Positions 37,552 to 46,840 are shown, numbered from the stretch's first letter. The stretch: DNA of 64,000 nucleotides from Deltaproteobacteria bacterium (GCA_021824175.1 JAKALP010000021.1:1-64000); one strand, 5' to 3'. Notes: generated by a model not told the origin, from the letters alone. Made by a program: numbers and translations.

Positions 37552-40011
37552 CTATTTTGTTGCTTCCGTAGGCATCACCTGTTCTAATTGCACAATGCGC
37601 GGCGTCAGAAATATCAGCAATTCATTGCTCGTAGATTTATTGCTCGTTTGTTTGAACAGCCATCCCAATCCAGGAATTTTGGATAAGAGGGGAAACCCGG
37701 ATTCGCCCCTGTTTTCACTGGACTTGATGATACCGCCGATGACCACGGTGTCGCCGTCATTGACCAGCAGCTCGGTTTTGGCTTCATTGGTGTTGACTGC
37801 CGGCACGCCGTCCAGAATGGCGCCCACGTCATTCTTGGTCAAAAACATCAACATGGAAATGCGGTTGTCCGGAGTCACGTGGGGCGTGACTTCCAAGAGT
37901 AAATCAATATTCTTGAATTTGACCGACGCGCCGCCTGAAGAGTCGCGCTCTAAATAGGGATATTCCACACCCTGTTTGATGGTCGCCTTTTTATTGTCCA
38001 GGGTGAGAATTTTGGGCGAGGAGAGAATTTTGCCATCCCCATTCGTCTCGATGGCGTTAAGCCGGGCATTGAGCACAAAGGGCACGCCCGTTAAGCGCGA
38101 AAATCCAATACCCACACTGGATTGGGAGGCTACCGGGAAATTCATGGCCATATCCGTAGAGGTGGATACTCCATTTAGCCCGCCAGGTCCATAACTCATG
38201 GTCCAGTCAATACCAAGTTCGCGTGAAAATGTTTCATTCACCTCCACCACTCTAGCTTCGATAATTACCTGGGAGGTCACTTTGTCAATGCGCCGGATGA
38301 CCTCTTCGGCCTTTTTAATGACTGCGAGGGTGTCGGTGATAATCACCTGGTTGTTTTTTTCATCAATGGAAACCGAACCACGGTCCTTGGTTAATAATTT
38401 TTCAATATGGGGTTTAATCTCACTATCCGCGTTGGAGTAACTCACGGTATAATATTTAGTTACCAGCGGCTCCAAGGCTTTAGCCTCTTCCCGGGCCTTG
38501 CGCAAAGATTCCATTTTTGCTTTACGCAATTCATCTTCGGCCCTTAGAGTTTCCATGGTGGCAATGCGAATGATCTGCCCTTCTTCCACCATGCCCAGTT
38601 GATTCATGCGTAAGACCAGATCCATAACCTGATCCCAGGGCACAGGTTTGTCCAACGTCATGGTGACTTTACCGGTTACATCTTTATCAATGGCAAAGTT
38701 TTTGCCGCTTACTTCCCGTAAAATCCGGAAGACATTCTTAATATCGGTTTCATAGAAATCCAGGGCGATCTTTTCACCGGTGTAGTTTTTACGCCGGGGG
38801 GCAACCATAGCTTGGACCTCGGCATCTTCTCTGGAAAGTCCTTCTTCAATGGCTGCTTTTTCAACCGCGCTAATGGATGCAGCTGGCTGGTCTATTGGCT
38901 TATCTTGAGCAGGTCCTGCCACAGCTGCGACGGGAGCTGCCATGGGAGCTGCTCCACCAGTTGTCTTAGCCACTGAAGATTCTGTGCTCGGCCCTTCGCT
39001 TAAAGCCTGTTTCCAGGCGGGCAGTTCAGCTTGTTCCAAAGGTTTGGGCGGAATACTAGAAGCTTCAAAATGCACATAAACCATGTCACCGGTCTGTTCG
39101 GTGAAATAAGGAACCGCTTCGCGTAATTCAATAGATATAACTGATTCATCTTTTCCTTTATTGAGTTGAAATGGCGTAACTCGATCCACGGCGCTGCTAA
39201 ACCGTGTGGTGATTAATGGGCGCTGATGATAGGAGGGAATCTTGGTATTCAGTAATCGAATTTCAATGCGCTGAGGAGATACTTTGTTGACGCGATAATC
39301 CACTGGCTGAGTGGTAGCCACCATCACCGTGGATTTTCCATTTTCCTCGCTGACGAAATCGACTTTCTTCACCCAGGCTGTGCCGTTTTTAGAAGTCACC
39401 GTTGAAGCACTGGCCGGGGCTGCCGCTTGTTCAGTTATGGTTTCTTTAGCGGTGGGTTTGCTCATGGCCGCGGAGGCGGGCGCCGCCGCAATAGCAGCAG
39501 TCGCTTTCTCCTGCTGAGGTTCAGTAGAAGTTGAAGATGCGGTGGCAGCGGTCGACTCCTTCATCCCAGATCCACCCTTGAACAAATCCACCAAAACTGA
39601 ATTACCCTCTTGGGCCGCGGAATAGGAAGCTTCGGCGGCCAGCTGGATCTCCAGCCGGGCCGTGCGCTGGCCATTGCCCTGGCGAGCGCTGATGCTCGAA
39701 ATCAAGTCATTGCCTTCTGGCTGGATTACCTTGCCTTGATCCAAATTGGTCTCGGGAAAATAGAGTACTACGGCCGGAGGATCGGGCTGTTTGATGGAAG
39801 AAAAAGTAAGAGGCCCATCCGCCGCGATGACTACCCTTACGCCGGCACCGGTTTTAGAAGCCGAGACCGAGGAAATAGTGGTAACGCGGGTTTGGGCGGC
39901 TTGGTCCGCAGACGATGTAGGGCTGGTTTGGGATGCACAGCCCACAATCGTACTGATTAGACCAAATGCCGCCAAAGCCAGAACTGCGAAGTTTACTCGT
40001 AACGTTCTCAT
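37552..40011 (-). CDS. pilQ: Type IV pilus secretin PilQ
   Basis: An 819-residue outer-membrane secretin through which the pilus passes. The ATG at 40011 (MRTLRVNFAV) is preferred over the longer frame; a lipobox-like IVGC lies near residue 24. Two AMIN domains (about 45-130 and 215-320) bind peptidoglycan. A Secretin/TonB short N-terminal block (IALDFYETDIKNVFRILREV, about 415-435) and N1 region (about 535-600) follow. The secretin core contains GVEYPYLERDSSGGASVKFK and VVIGGIIKSSENRGESGFPL. It begins one base after the pilP stop. Confidence 0.95.
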   Translation of the reverse strand: MRTLRVNFAVLALAAFGLISTIVGCASQTSPTSSADQAAQTRVTTISSVSASKTGAGVRVVIAADGPLTFSSIKQPDPPAVVLYFPETNLDQGKVIQPEGNDLISSISARQGNGQRTARLEIQLAAEASYSAAQEGNSVLVDLFKGGSGMKESTAATASSTSTEPQQEKATAAIAAAPASAAMSKPTAKETITEQAAAPASASTVTSKNGTAWVKKVDFVSEENGKSTVMVATTQPVDYRVNKVSPQRIEIRLLNTKIPSYHQRPLITTRFSSAVDRVTPFQLNKGKDESVISIELREAVPYFTEQTGDMVYVHFEASSIPPKPLEQAELPAWKQALSEGPSTESSVAKTTGGAAPMAAPVAAVAGPAQDKPIDQPAASISAVEKAAIEEGLSREDAEVQAMVAPRRKNYTGEKIALDFYETDIKNVFRILREVSGKNFAIDKDVTGKVTMTLDKPVPWDQVMDLVLRMNQLGMVEEGQIIRIATMETLRAEDELRKAKMESLRKAREEAKALEPLVTKYYTVSYSNADSEIKPHIEKLLTKDRGSVSIDEKNNQVIITDTLAVIKKAEEVIRRIDKVTSQVIIEARVVEVNETFSRELGIDWTMSYGPGGLNGVSTSTDMAMNFPVASQSSVGIGFSRLTGVPFVLNARLNAIETNGDGKILSSPKILTLDNKKATIKQGVEYPYLERDSSGGASVKFKNIDLLLEVTPHVTPDNRISMLMFLTKNDVGAILDGVPAVNTNEAKTELLVNDGDTVVIGGIIKSSENRGESGFPLLSKIPGLGWLFKQTSNKSTSNELLIFLTPRIVQLEQVMPTEATK

Positions 40012-40012
40012 G

Positions 40013-40684
40013 TTAAAACTCTCCAGCCGGTTTCTGAAGTTTAATCTCAGCATTTTGTATAGTGAGTTCTCCCATCACATTTTCAATCTCTTCTTCGACC
40101 ACGATACGATTCTGGTCGATTTCGACGACACGGCCTGAGTTAAGACCGATGTAAGTTCCTTTTTGAATCACATACCCCTTGCCGGTCGCATCTTCTACGA
40201 GGGCGCGATTGCCACTGGGGGCCCGAATGATGGCTGTCAGTTTGAGTTGACTTAGAGCCACTCTTTCCAGCGGGGTTTGCGGCACTCTCTTATCCCTTTT
40301 GCCTTTGGAGACCCCGGCGGTGGCTGTATTTTGCTGCTCTTTGAAGAGCGGCTCAAAGGGATCGAACCGACCGGCAGGATCATAGGTCATGCCCATTTGT
40401 AAGGACTCCTTGACCAATTCGGAAGGCGCCGCAGGTGCTGCCGGAGTGGGAGCGGCCGCCGCGGCCGGGCTGCCTTCAACGCTTTTGGGAGGAGTCTGTT
40501 CATCCGCCTTTGGGCTTGCCGTGGGCGATGGCGCTGTTGCCGGCTGAGGCGCGGGTTGAGTGGCTATCTTCTTGCTCACCGATTTTGGAGATTGTGCCGG
40601 GGGCGCCTCTTCACCACACCCAACGACACAAACGATCAGCACTATCCAGATAGGGCGGAGCCAGTTAATCAATTGCCTCTTCAT
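40013..40684 (-). CDS. pilP: Type IV pilus lipoprotein PilP
   Basis: A 223-residue lipoprotein linking the inner-membrane PilMNO complex to PilQ. The signal ends in VVGCGE (lipobox), followed by a long Pro/Ala/Ser linker (about 25-90). The folded beta domain follows, with TPLERVALSQLKLTAIIRAP, ALVEDATGKGYVIQKGTYIG and GRVVEIDQNRIVVEEE, which are PilP hallmarks. The ATG at 40684 is chosen because the lipoprotein signal starts there. It starts 13 bases after pilO. Confidence 0.93.
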   Translation of the reverse strand: MKRQLINWLRPIWIVLIVCVVGCGEEAPPAQSPKSVSKKIATQPAPQPATAPSPTASPKADEQTPPKSVEGSPAAAAAPTPAAPAAPSELVKESLQMGMTYDPAGRFDPFEPLFKEQQNTATAGVSKGKRDKRVPQTPLERVALSQLKLTAIIRAPSGNRALVEDATGKGYVIQKGTYIGLNSGRVVEIDQNRIVVEEEIENVMGELTIQNAEIKLQKPAGEF

Positions 40685-40697
40685 GTCCGAAGTTACC

Positions 40698-41354
40698 TTA
40701 TTCTTCTGTTTTTGCTTGGGGTTGCGGTTTATTGGCCTGCTTCGGCTTTTGAGCCGCTTCAATAAATTTATATGTCACGGCTTGGCACGTCGTCGTTAAA
40801 GCGTTGCCTCCCTGGTCTTTTTGCGACGATGGCGTCATCTTTATGCCTCGGATATTGACGATTCGCTGCAGATTGGCCACCTTATCGAAAAAGACCGCCA
40901 CTTGATGGTAGGTTCCGCTAATGCTCATGTCCACCGCGATCTCAGCATAAAAATCCTTAGGGACCTCGGGTTTAGGCGCAAAGAGAAGAAATTCAAGGCC
41001 CGCATCCTTGCCGGCCTGGGAAATGCCCGCTAATAGAGAAGGAATTTCCTCCTTTTCCGGCAATTCACGCATGACTGTTTTGTACTCGCTCTCCTTCTTC
41101 TTCATTTTATTGCGCCAATCATTGAGCTCAGATGCGTTTTTCTTGGCGGTCTCAAGTTCGGACTGGACCTTCTTCAATTGCTGCTCCAACTGATCGATTC
41201 GGTTATACTTCGGCCAGAAGAGCAGGTAAACAGATAAGCCAATGATAACAACCAGTGTTCCCGTAAAGATGGCAATGCGCTGGGGTTTGGTCAGCTCCTC
41301 GATTTTTGCAAAGAGGGTTGCCATCGAGCTTGTAGATATAGTGGCGTTTTTCAT
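40698..41354 (-). CDS. pilO: Type IV pilus inner-membrane protein PilO
   Basis: A 218-residue protein with one membrane helix (about residues 27-47) and a coiled coil (QLEQQLKKVQSELETAKKNA). A ferredoxin-like periplasmic domain (LLAGISQAGKDAGLEFLLFA, DMSISGTYHQVAVFFDKVAN) follows. It pairs with PilN in the alignment complex. The start shares a base with the pilN stop. Confidence 0.93.
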   Translation of the reverse strand: MKNATISTSSMATLFAKIEELTKPQRIAIFTGTLVVIIGLSVYLLFWPKYNRIDQLEQQLKKVQSELETAKKNASELNDWRNKMKKKESEYKTVMRELPEKEEIPSLLAGISQAGKDAGLEFLLFAPKPEVPKDFYAEIAVDMSISGTYHQVAVFFDKVANLQRIVNIRGIKMTPSSQKDQGGNALTTTCQAVTYKFIEAAQKPKQANKPQPQAKTEE

Positions 41355-41935
41355 TATTTCTTCACCTCAGCCGCGCTCTTCTGGAAAGGCTTCTTTTGAA
41401 AATTGACGTCAAACTGTTTAAGGCTCAAATCTTCCTTGCCTTGGAGCTTATATTGCTTAATTGAGGCCAAGCGAACCGTTTGAAACCGATCGGACCTCTC
41501 GATTCTGGTCATATAGTCCGCGACTGTTTGGTTATCGATAGCTACACCGCTGACTTTATATGTTTCTCCACTTTCTTCAATTTGAGTATACCACATGCGC
41601 TTTTCGACTAGCAGTTGGTAAAGGCTATCCAGATTCTTGACTGGATCCTTACGGTCCCTTTGCAGTGACTGAATCACTTCGATTTTCTTCTCCAGCAGGG
41701 TCAAGTTTTTCTTGATTTCGGCGATCTCCTTATTAATTTCTTGATATTTGGCAACCTGAGCCTGGGTGTTTGCGATCTCGGAATTCAAATCCTTGATCTT
41801 CCCGCTAAAATACATATTAATCCAGAAGACCAGCAGGCACGCCAAGAAGACCGAGCCAATATAAACGCTAAACTGATACCGAACATTCTCTTTTTTACGC
41901 GCTGCGCGATAGGGAAGTAAATTGATTCGTATCAT
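41354..41935 (-). CDS. pilN: Type IV pilus inner-membrane protein PilN
   Basis: A 193-residue protein starting MIRINLLPYR, the conserved cytoplasmic peptide that binds PilM. A membrane helix (about 22-43), a coiled coil and a periplasmic domain follow. The order pilM-N-O-P-Q and 4-base overlap with pilM are standard. Confidence 0.95.
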   Translation of the reverse strand: MIRINLLPYRAARKKENVRYQFSVYIGSVFLACLLVFWINMYFSGKIKDLNSEIANTQAQVAKYQEINKEIAEIKKNLTLLEKKIEVIQSLQRDRKDPVKNLDSLYQLLVEKRMWYTQIEESGETYKVSGVAIDNQTVADYMTRIERSDRFQTVRLASIKQYKLQGKEDLSLKQFDVNFQKKPFQKSAAEVKK

Positions 41936-42987
41936 TTGTCATCCACCTTACGGGTGGCCAACCCCATGCATATGGAGGCTTGGGGGGCGATTTTTTCCAG
42001 ATATTCCGTGTCAAACTTGTCATTATCCAAATAAAACCGCTGGAACGGATTGATCGTGACCACTTCGGCTGAAGTCTCAACGGCCAGCAGCTGGCGCAGT
42101 TCTTGGATGTTGCCTCCGCCTCCGCTCAGTATGATCTTCTTGATCTGATCATCCGGATAAGTAGAATAGAAAAAGTCTAAGGCCCGGCGGATCTCGGTGC
42201 ACCAGTCGGTGACCACTGAAGAGATAATGTCGGACAGATCCTCGGCCGAAATTTTATCACTGCTTTCGCCGAATTTGATCGCTTCAGCCTCTTCTGCGGA
42301 GCAATCAATCAACCCAGCAATCTTCTGGTTGATCTGGCCACATCCCAGGGAAACATCGCGCATAAACACGGAGTTGCGGCCCTTGAGAATATTCAATGAA
42401 GTTTTACTGGCACCGATGTCGATCAGAGCGATATTCTCATTTTCATTGGGTTCATAGTTCAGTTCGAAAACATTTTGCAGGGCAAAAGCATCCACATCAA
42501 TGATGCGGGGTTCTAGGCCTGCCAGCTCGGCCAGATTGACGTAATCGTTAACCATCTCCTTTTTGGCGGCCACCAGCAAGACGTTCATCTGGTTGGGATT
42601 ACTTTCATTCTCACCCATAATCTGAAAGTCCAAATTGACATCATTGATATCAAAAGGAATGTATTGCTCGGCCTCGAAATGAATGGTGTCCTGCAATTGC
42701 TGCTCAGTGGTGCTTTGCACACTGATCTTCTTGACGATGACCGAGTAACCGCCGATGGATATGGCCACACTGCGGTTTTTAAATCCATAGGATTTGAACA
42801 ATGTACGCAGTGTGTCCGCCAACGCTTCGGGGTTCTTGATGGCGCCATCCTCGATCAAACCCGGCGCAATATCGACCATGCCGAATTTGGTCAAGGCAAA
42901 GCCTTTTTTACTTTCCATGATTTCGGCTGCCTTGATTGATTTGGAGCCGATGTCGAGTCCTACCAATTTGTTCTTGCTACCAAACAT
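41932..42987 (-). CDS. pilM: Type IV pilus actin-like ATPase PilM
   Basis: A 351-residue cytoplasmic protein with FtsA/actin fold. VGLDIGSKSIKAAE, LIDIGASKTSLNIL and ILSGGGGNIQELRQLL form the nucleotide pocket. The ATG at 42987 follows GAGAG by seven bases; a TTG at 42993 is also in frame. It binds the PilN N-terminus and connects the platform to motor ATPases. Confidence 0.96.
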   Translation of the reverse strand: MFGSKNKLVGLDIGSKSIKAAEIMESKKGFALTKFGMVDIAPGLIEDGAIKNPEALADTLRTLFKSYGFKNRSVAISIGGYSVIVKKISVQSTTEQQLQDTIHFEAEQYIPFDINDVNLDFQIMGENESNPNQMNVLLVAAKKEMVNDYVNLAELAGLEPRIIDVDAFALQNVFELNYEPNENENIALIDIGASKTSLNILKGRNSVFMRDVSLGCGQINQKIAGLIDCSAEEAEAIKFGESSDKISAEDLSDIISSVVTDWCTEIRRALDFFYSTYPDDQIKKIILSGGGGNIQELRQLLAVETSAEVVTINPFQRFYLDNDKFDTEYLEKIAPQASICMGLATRKVDDK

Positions 42988-42996
42988 AGTCAACTC

Positions 42997-43290
42997 TCAT
43001 TCGCTGAAAATTTTCTTGGCATCCGACACACTATATCCAAGGGCCAGAAGAATTTTTCGCTTGGTTTCCATTCTACAAGGTTTTCCCTCTTCGATGCGCG
43101 TGATGGTGATTGGAGACACATTCGCTTCTCTAGCAAGTTCGGATTTGCTCATCAAAAGAGATTCACGGATTTTCTTCAATGTGTTCTTCGCCATGTTCAA
43201 TTGTCTGCCTGCTCTATTAATTTTTATGGGATGGTCTTTGACCAGCGCTATCTCCTTTGAATTTTTTTCAATATTTAATCTAATCCTCAT
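42997..43290 (-). CDS. XRE-family helix-turn-helix regulator preceding pilM
   Basis: A 97-residue protein with a single HTH_3 domain in its C-terminal half (MSKSELAREANVSPITITRI, about residues 47-66). The N-terminal 35 residues are basic and lack a clear fold, so a shorter form from the ATG at 43194 is possible. The ATG at 43290 has GGGAAGG five bases upstream, the stronger site. It is 9 bases upstream of pilM, so it is likely the first gene of the pil operon and may repress it through the palindrome at 43310-43346. Confidence 0.8.
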   Translation of the reverse strand: MRIRLNIEKNSKEIALVKDHPIKINRAGRQLNMAKNTLKKIRESLLMSKSELAREANVSPITITRIEEGKPCRMETKRKILLALGYSVSDAKKIFSE

Positions 43291-43309
43291 CAAAGCCTTC
43301 CCGGCTGTC

Positions 43310-43346
43310 AAGCAAAATTATATATAAATTATATATAATTTTGCTT
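43310..43346. promoter_or_regulatory. AT-rich palindrome at the pil operon promoter
   Basis: Perfect 17-base arms (43310-43326 and 43330-43346) around AAT. Each arm reads AAGCAAAATTATATATA or its complement. Two TATAAT elements fall within it on the minus strand, upstream of the XRE gene. This suggests an operator overlapping the -10 region. A 14-base partial copy lies at 43637-43650. Confidence 0.7.
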
Positions 43347-43348
43347 AT

Positions 43349-43525
43349 TTAGGCCATATTGTGGCCAATTTTCAGACACAACAATATATTGTATTCAAAC
43401 TTATGGTACTCAGCCCGAGCTTCCGACCTAACACCAAATTCCGAATCTTTAGGTGACGCAGTGTTCAAAGCATCCATCCATTGAATTCGAGTTTGATTGA
43501 TTACCTTTTTGGGAGCGTCTTTCAT
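43349..43525 (-). CDS. Possible small protein or gene remnant
   Basis: An open frame of 58 codons starting with ATG at 43525 (MKDAPKKVINQTRIQWMDAL ...) and ending next to the palindrome. The frame is open further upstream to about 43594 without an obvious start (FARDRGDDFYDTRSAM). The pattern vINQtRIqWmdaL resembles the start of longer hypothetical membrane proteins, so this may be a broken gene. No ribosome site is visible. The region is AT-rich. Confidence 0.35.
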   Translation of the reverse strand: MKDAPKKVINQTRIQWMDALNTASPKDSEFGVRSEARAEYHKFEYNILLCLKIGHNMA

Positions 43526-43949
43526 CGCTGACCTAGTATCATAGAAATCATCGCCCCTATCTCTTGCAAACTTTAGGCCTGTTTTGCAATTGGCCCCTTA
43601 ACGCGTGGGACCGCGCTGTTGTGGCACGTGTTCAGCAATTATATATAAATAGATGCCATAGATGTATAGAATCGTATAACGGATGTGACCTCTTCCACAC
43701 GTCCTGCACTGAATGCCCTACCAAAAGAGGTGCCAAGTTTTGGACATGTGGTTGCGTAAAACGTCAAAAGATGAGTCCGGCGTGGTCATTCTTTCTGTGC
43801 GAGAACTCCTCTAAGCGGGTCGACGACAATGACCAACTATCATTGGATTTGGGATTAAGAGATTACGAGCAGAATCGACAACCAAAGAAACCCAAAACAT
43901 CACAAGGCCTCACATGGACAATTACGACTCTTGATGATATTGCCACTCT
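43526..43949. other. AT-rich spacer upstream of the histidine kinase
   Basis: About 420 bases. It contains a partial copy of the palindrome arm at 43637-43650. A plus-strand frame at 43564-44016 encodes a Cys-rich peptide (CHRC, GCDLFHTSC, TCGC), but it overlaps the kinase start by 67 bases and shows no RBS or family. Nothing can be assigned confidently. Confidence 0.4.
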
Positions 43950-45371
43950 ATGCAGAATCCCGCTCTTACCGAACGCGCTAAACCTTTCCGGCTTGTTAAA
44001 TACTTTTCCCTCTTGAGCCTAGTGCTGATATTTGTCGGCACGATCATCCTTTCGATGTTCAACATCCACTGGATCCGGGCCATGCAATTTGAAAAAAGCG
44101 AAGCCTATGCGCTCTTGCTTATTGAAAATCTCAACCACCAAGTGTTCATGCAGTTCATTTTGCCCGTGGGCCTGCAATTCGGCAAAATCGAACTGCACAA
44201 CAAAGACCAGTTTGAACGCATGGATAGCGTGGTGCGCAGCACCTTGCACAGTTTCAAAGTGGATATGGTCAATATCTACGGTATGAGGGACGTCATTGCC
44301 TATAGTTTTTCAAAGGAGTTGGTCGGATTGGAGAATATGGGCGGCACCAGTTTTCAAAATGCTCTGGAGGGCAGATCCTCATCGCGTTTGATTCAGAAAG
44401 GCGGATTCTGGGAACTGCTCTTTGGTGTTCCCAAAGAAATCAAAATCGTAACTTTTGCCCCCTTAAAAGCAGAGCAGCCTCTAACACCAGTGAGCGGACT
44501 GGTATTAGGTGTGGTTGAAATCGAGCAAGATCTTTCCGACGATTATCGCAGCATATTTGGCTTTCAGATCATGACCCTGGTTACGGTGAGCGGTGTGATG
44601 ATCATTTTGTTTCTGATCATGATCATCGCGGTCAAACGCGGTGAAAGCATCATCCAAAAGCGGGCCCAGGAACAGCTCAAACTCAAAGAGCAGCTCAGCC
44701 GGGCCAAGCATCTATCCTCCCTGGGCGAAATGGTGGCCGGGGTTTCCCACGAAATCCGCAACCCACTTGGCATTATCAGCAGCTCGGCGGAGCTTCTCCA
44801 GAAAAAGATCGCCGCCGATGATCCCATGAACAAAATCCCCGCCATTATCATTGAGGAGTCTTCCCGGCTTAATAACATCATCACTGACTTTTTAAACTTC
44901 GCCAAGCCTAAAACCCCCCACCGGTTTGCTTGCCGCATTGAAGACGTGATCGATAAGAATATCCGCTTTTTATCTACCCAAACCCAAACCAAGGGCTATG
45001 TTTTTCATACCCATTTTGATAAAGTTCTGCCCATTATCATGGCTGACAGCGATATGCTTTACCAGGCGTTTTTGAACATCTTTATCAATGCCATGCAGGC
45101 CATGCCCGATGGCGGTGACATCCATATCTTTGCTAAAACGGCGGATGACAGCCTGTGGATCGCGGTGGAAGACCAGGGCGGTGGAATTCCCAACGAATCC
45201 ATGGAAAAAATCTGGGACCCGTTTTTTACCACCAAGGACAAAGGCACTGGATTGGGGTTGGGGATCGTCAAAAACATCATTGAGGCCCATGGAGGCATTG
45301 TCCGCATGGAGAATCGACCGGAAGGCGGCGCGCGGTTATCCATCAAGCTGCCGGTCAAAGAGGAACTGTAG
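43950..45371 (+). CDS. Sensor histidine kinase, PilS/ZraS-type
   Basis: A 473-residue membrane kinase. Two helices (about 18-40 and 205-230) bracket a periplasmic sensor domain of about 165 residues. Then come the H-box VSHEIRNPLGIISSSAELL with the phosphoacceptor histidine (about residue 268), the N-box and DQGGGIPNESMEKIWDPFF, and the GTGLGLGIVKNIIEAHGG ATP lid. No RBS precedes the ATG at 43950, so the exact start is uncertain, although it lies just upstream of the first helix. It is two bases before the response regulator. Confidence 0.92.
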   Translation: MQNPALTERAKPFRLVKYFSLLSLVLIFVGTIILSMFNIHWIRAMQFEKSEAYALLLIENLNHQVFMQFILPVGLQFGKIELHNKDQFERMDSVVRSTLHSFKVDMVNIYGMRDVIAYSFSKELVGLENMGGTSFQNALEGRSSSRLIQKGGFWELLFGVPKEIKIVTFAPLKAEQPLTPVSGLVLGVVEIEQDLSDDYRSIFGFQIMTLVTVSGVMIILFLIMIIAVKRGESIIQKRAQEQLKLKEQLSRAKHLSSLGEMVAGVSHEIRNPLGIISSSAELLQKKIAADDPMNKIPAIIIEESSRLNNIITDFLNFAKPKTPHRFACRIEDVIDKNIRFLSTQTQTKGYVFHTHFDKVLPIIMADSDMLYQAFLNIFINAMQAMPDGGDIHIFAKTADDSLWIAVEDQGGGIPNESMEKIWDPFFTTKDKGTGLGLGIVKNIIEAHGGIVRMENRPEGGARLSIKLPVKEEL

Positions 45372-45373
45372 GA

Positions 45374-46774
45374 ATGGACACCATCCTCATCGTCGACGAT
45401 GAAAAAAATTATCCTTTGATTCTGAGCGCCGTACTCCAGGATGAAGGGTTTGAGACCCTTACCGCCAATAGCGGCCAAGAAGCGCTGGAAGTGCTGGACC
45501 ACTCCGATGTGGATCTGGTGCTGACGGATATGAAAATGCCTAAAATGGACGGTATCGAGCTGCTGCAACGAATCAAATCCCAGAATCCGGAGCTGCCGAT
45601 CATCATGATGACCGCCTATGGCACGGTGGAAAAAGCGGTCGAGGCCATGCAAAAAGGCGCTTATAGCTATATTCTCAAGCCCTTTGATAATGAGCAGATG
45701 ATTCTCTATGTCAATAAAGCTCTGGATATGTATCGCGTGGTCAAAGAGAACCGCCAACTGCGCAGCGCCGTGGAGTCTCGTTACAGCTTTGGCAATCTAA
45801 TCGGCAAAAGTAAGCCCATGCAGGACATTTTCGAAACGATCCGCAAGGTGGCGCCTTCCTCAGCCACAGTGCTGATCGAAGGGGCCAGCGGAACCGGTAA
45901 GGAGTTGGTGGCCAAATCCATTCATTTCAACAGCCCCCGCCGCAACCAGCCGTTTGTGGCCGTCAATTGTTCGGCCCTGGCGGAAACCCTTCTGGAGAGC
46001 GAGCTATTCGGCCATGAGAAAGGGGCCTTCACAGGGGCTATTTCCATGAAAAAAGGCCGCTTTGAGTTGGCGGATCAAGGGACCCTTTTTTTAGATGAAA
46101 TCGGCGAGCTCTCCCCCAGCCTGCAAGTCAAGTTATTGCGAGTGCTGCAGGAAAAAGTATTCGAACGAGTGGGGGGTATGCGGCCGATCTCCGTCAATAT
46201 CCGGCTAATCGCCGCCACCAACAAATCATTGAAAGAGGAGATTCAAAAAGGACATTTTCGCGAAGACCTCTTTTACCGTCTCAACGTCGTCCACGTTGTG
46301 CTGCCATCGTTGGCTGAACGGCTGGAGGATCTTCGACCGCTCATAGCCCACTTCATTGAGAAATATGCCGAAGAACGCCATGGTGTAACTCCGGTCACTC
46401 GGGTAGATAAGGAAGTGGAACGACTGTTTTTCGATTACAGCTGGCCAGGCAATGTCCGGGAGCTTGAGAATGTCATTGAACGCGCCATGGTCATGTGCCC
46501 GGGCGACACAATTCAAATTGAAGATCTTCCCACCGATTTTCGTAAGAATATTAGCAAGAACAACTTATTGAAGCTTGAGGACATCGAGCCCGGCGCCACC
46601 CTTTATGAAACGCTGGCTTTCGTTGAAAAAACGATGATTTTAAATGCCTTAAAAAAGGCTGATTTCATCCAATCGCGGGCAGCCGCCCTACTGGGAATCG
46701 GCAAAAGCGGATTAAATCAGAAGCTTAAAAAGTACGGTATTGATGTGTCGGAATTCGCGGAAAATATCGAATAA
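45374..46774 (+). CDS. NtrC-family sigma-54 response regulator
   Basis: A 466-residue regulator. The receiver domain has the phosphoaspartate in VLTDMKMPKMDG. The AAA+ domain has Walker A GASGTGKE, the sigma-54 contact GAFTGA and Walker B TLFLDEIGEL. A Fis-type HTH (AALLGIGKSGLNQKLKKYG) ends the protein. With the upstream kinase it forms a PilS/PilR- or ZraS/ZraR-like pair. Its position next to pilMNOPQ hints at control of pili, which is inference. A terminator follows at 46803-46830. Confidence 0.95.
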   Translation: MDTILIVDDEKNYPLILSAVLQDEGFETLTANSGQEALEVLDHSDVDLVLTDMKMPKMDGIELLQRIKSQNPELPIIMMTAYGTVEKAVEAMQKGAYSYILKPFDNEQMILYVNKALDMYRVVKENRQLRSAVESRYSFGNLIGKSKPMQDIFETIRKVAPSSATVLIEGASGTGKELVAKSIHFNSPRRNQPFVAVNCSALAETLLESELFGHEKGAFTGAISMKKGRFELADQGTLFLDEIGELSPSLQVKLLRVLQEKVFERVGGMRPISVNIRLIAATNKSLKEEIQKGHFREDLFYRLNVVHVVLPSLAERLEDLRPLIAHFIEKYAEERHGVTPVTRVDKEVERLFFDYSWPGNVRELENVIERAMVMCPGDTIQIEDLPTDFRKNISKNNLLKLEDIEPGATLYETLAFVEKTMILNALKKADFIQSRAAALLGIGKSGLNQKLKKYGIDVSEFAENIE

Positions 46775-46802
46775 TGATCAAAGGGCTGAGAATCGTATAC
46801 TT

Positions 46803-46840
46803 GGGCCGGAAGGGATCAACCCTCCGGCCCGATTTTATTT
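46803..46840 (+). terminator. Terminator of the response regulator gene
   Basis: GGGCCGGA (46803-46810) pairs with TCCGGCCC (46823-46830), followed by GATTTTATTT. It lies between convergent genes. Confidence 0.75.

Noticed and set aside
43564-44016. Plus-strand Cys-rich frame of 150 codons
   Set aside because: It overlaps the histidine kinase start by 67 bases, has no ribosome site, and its end only mirrors kinase codons. The Cys-rich middle is intriguing but unsupported.
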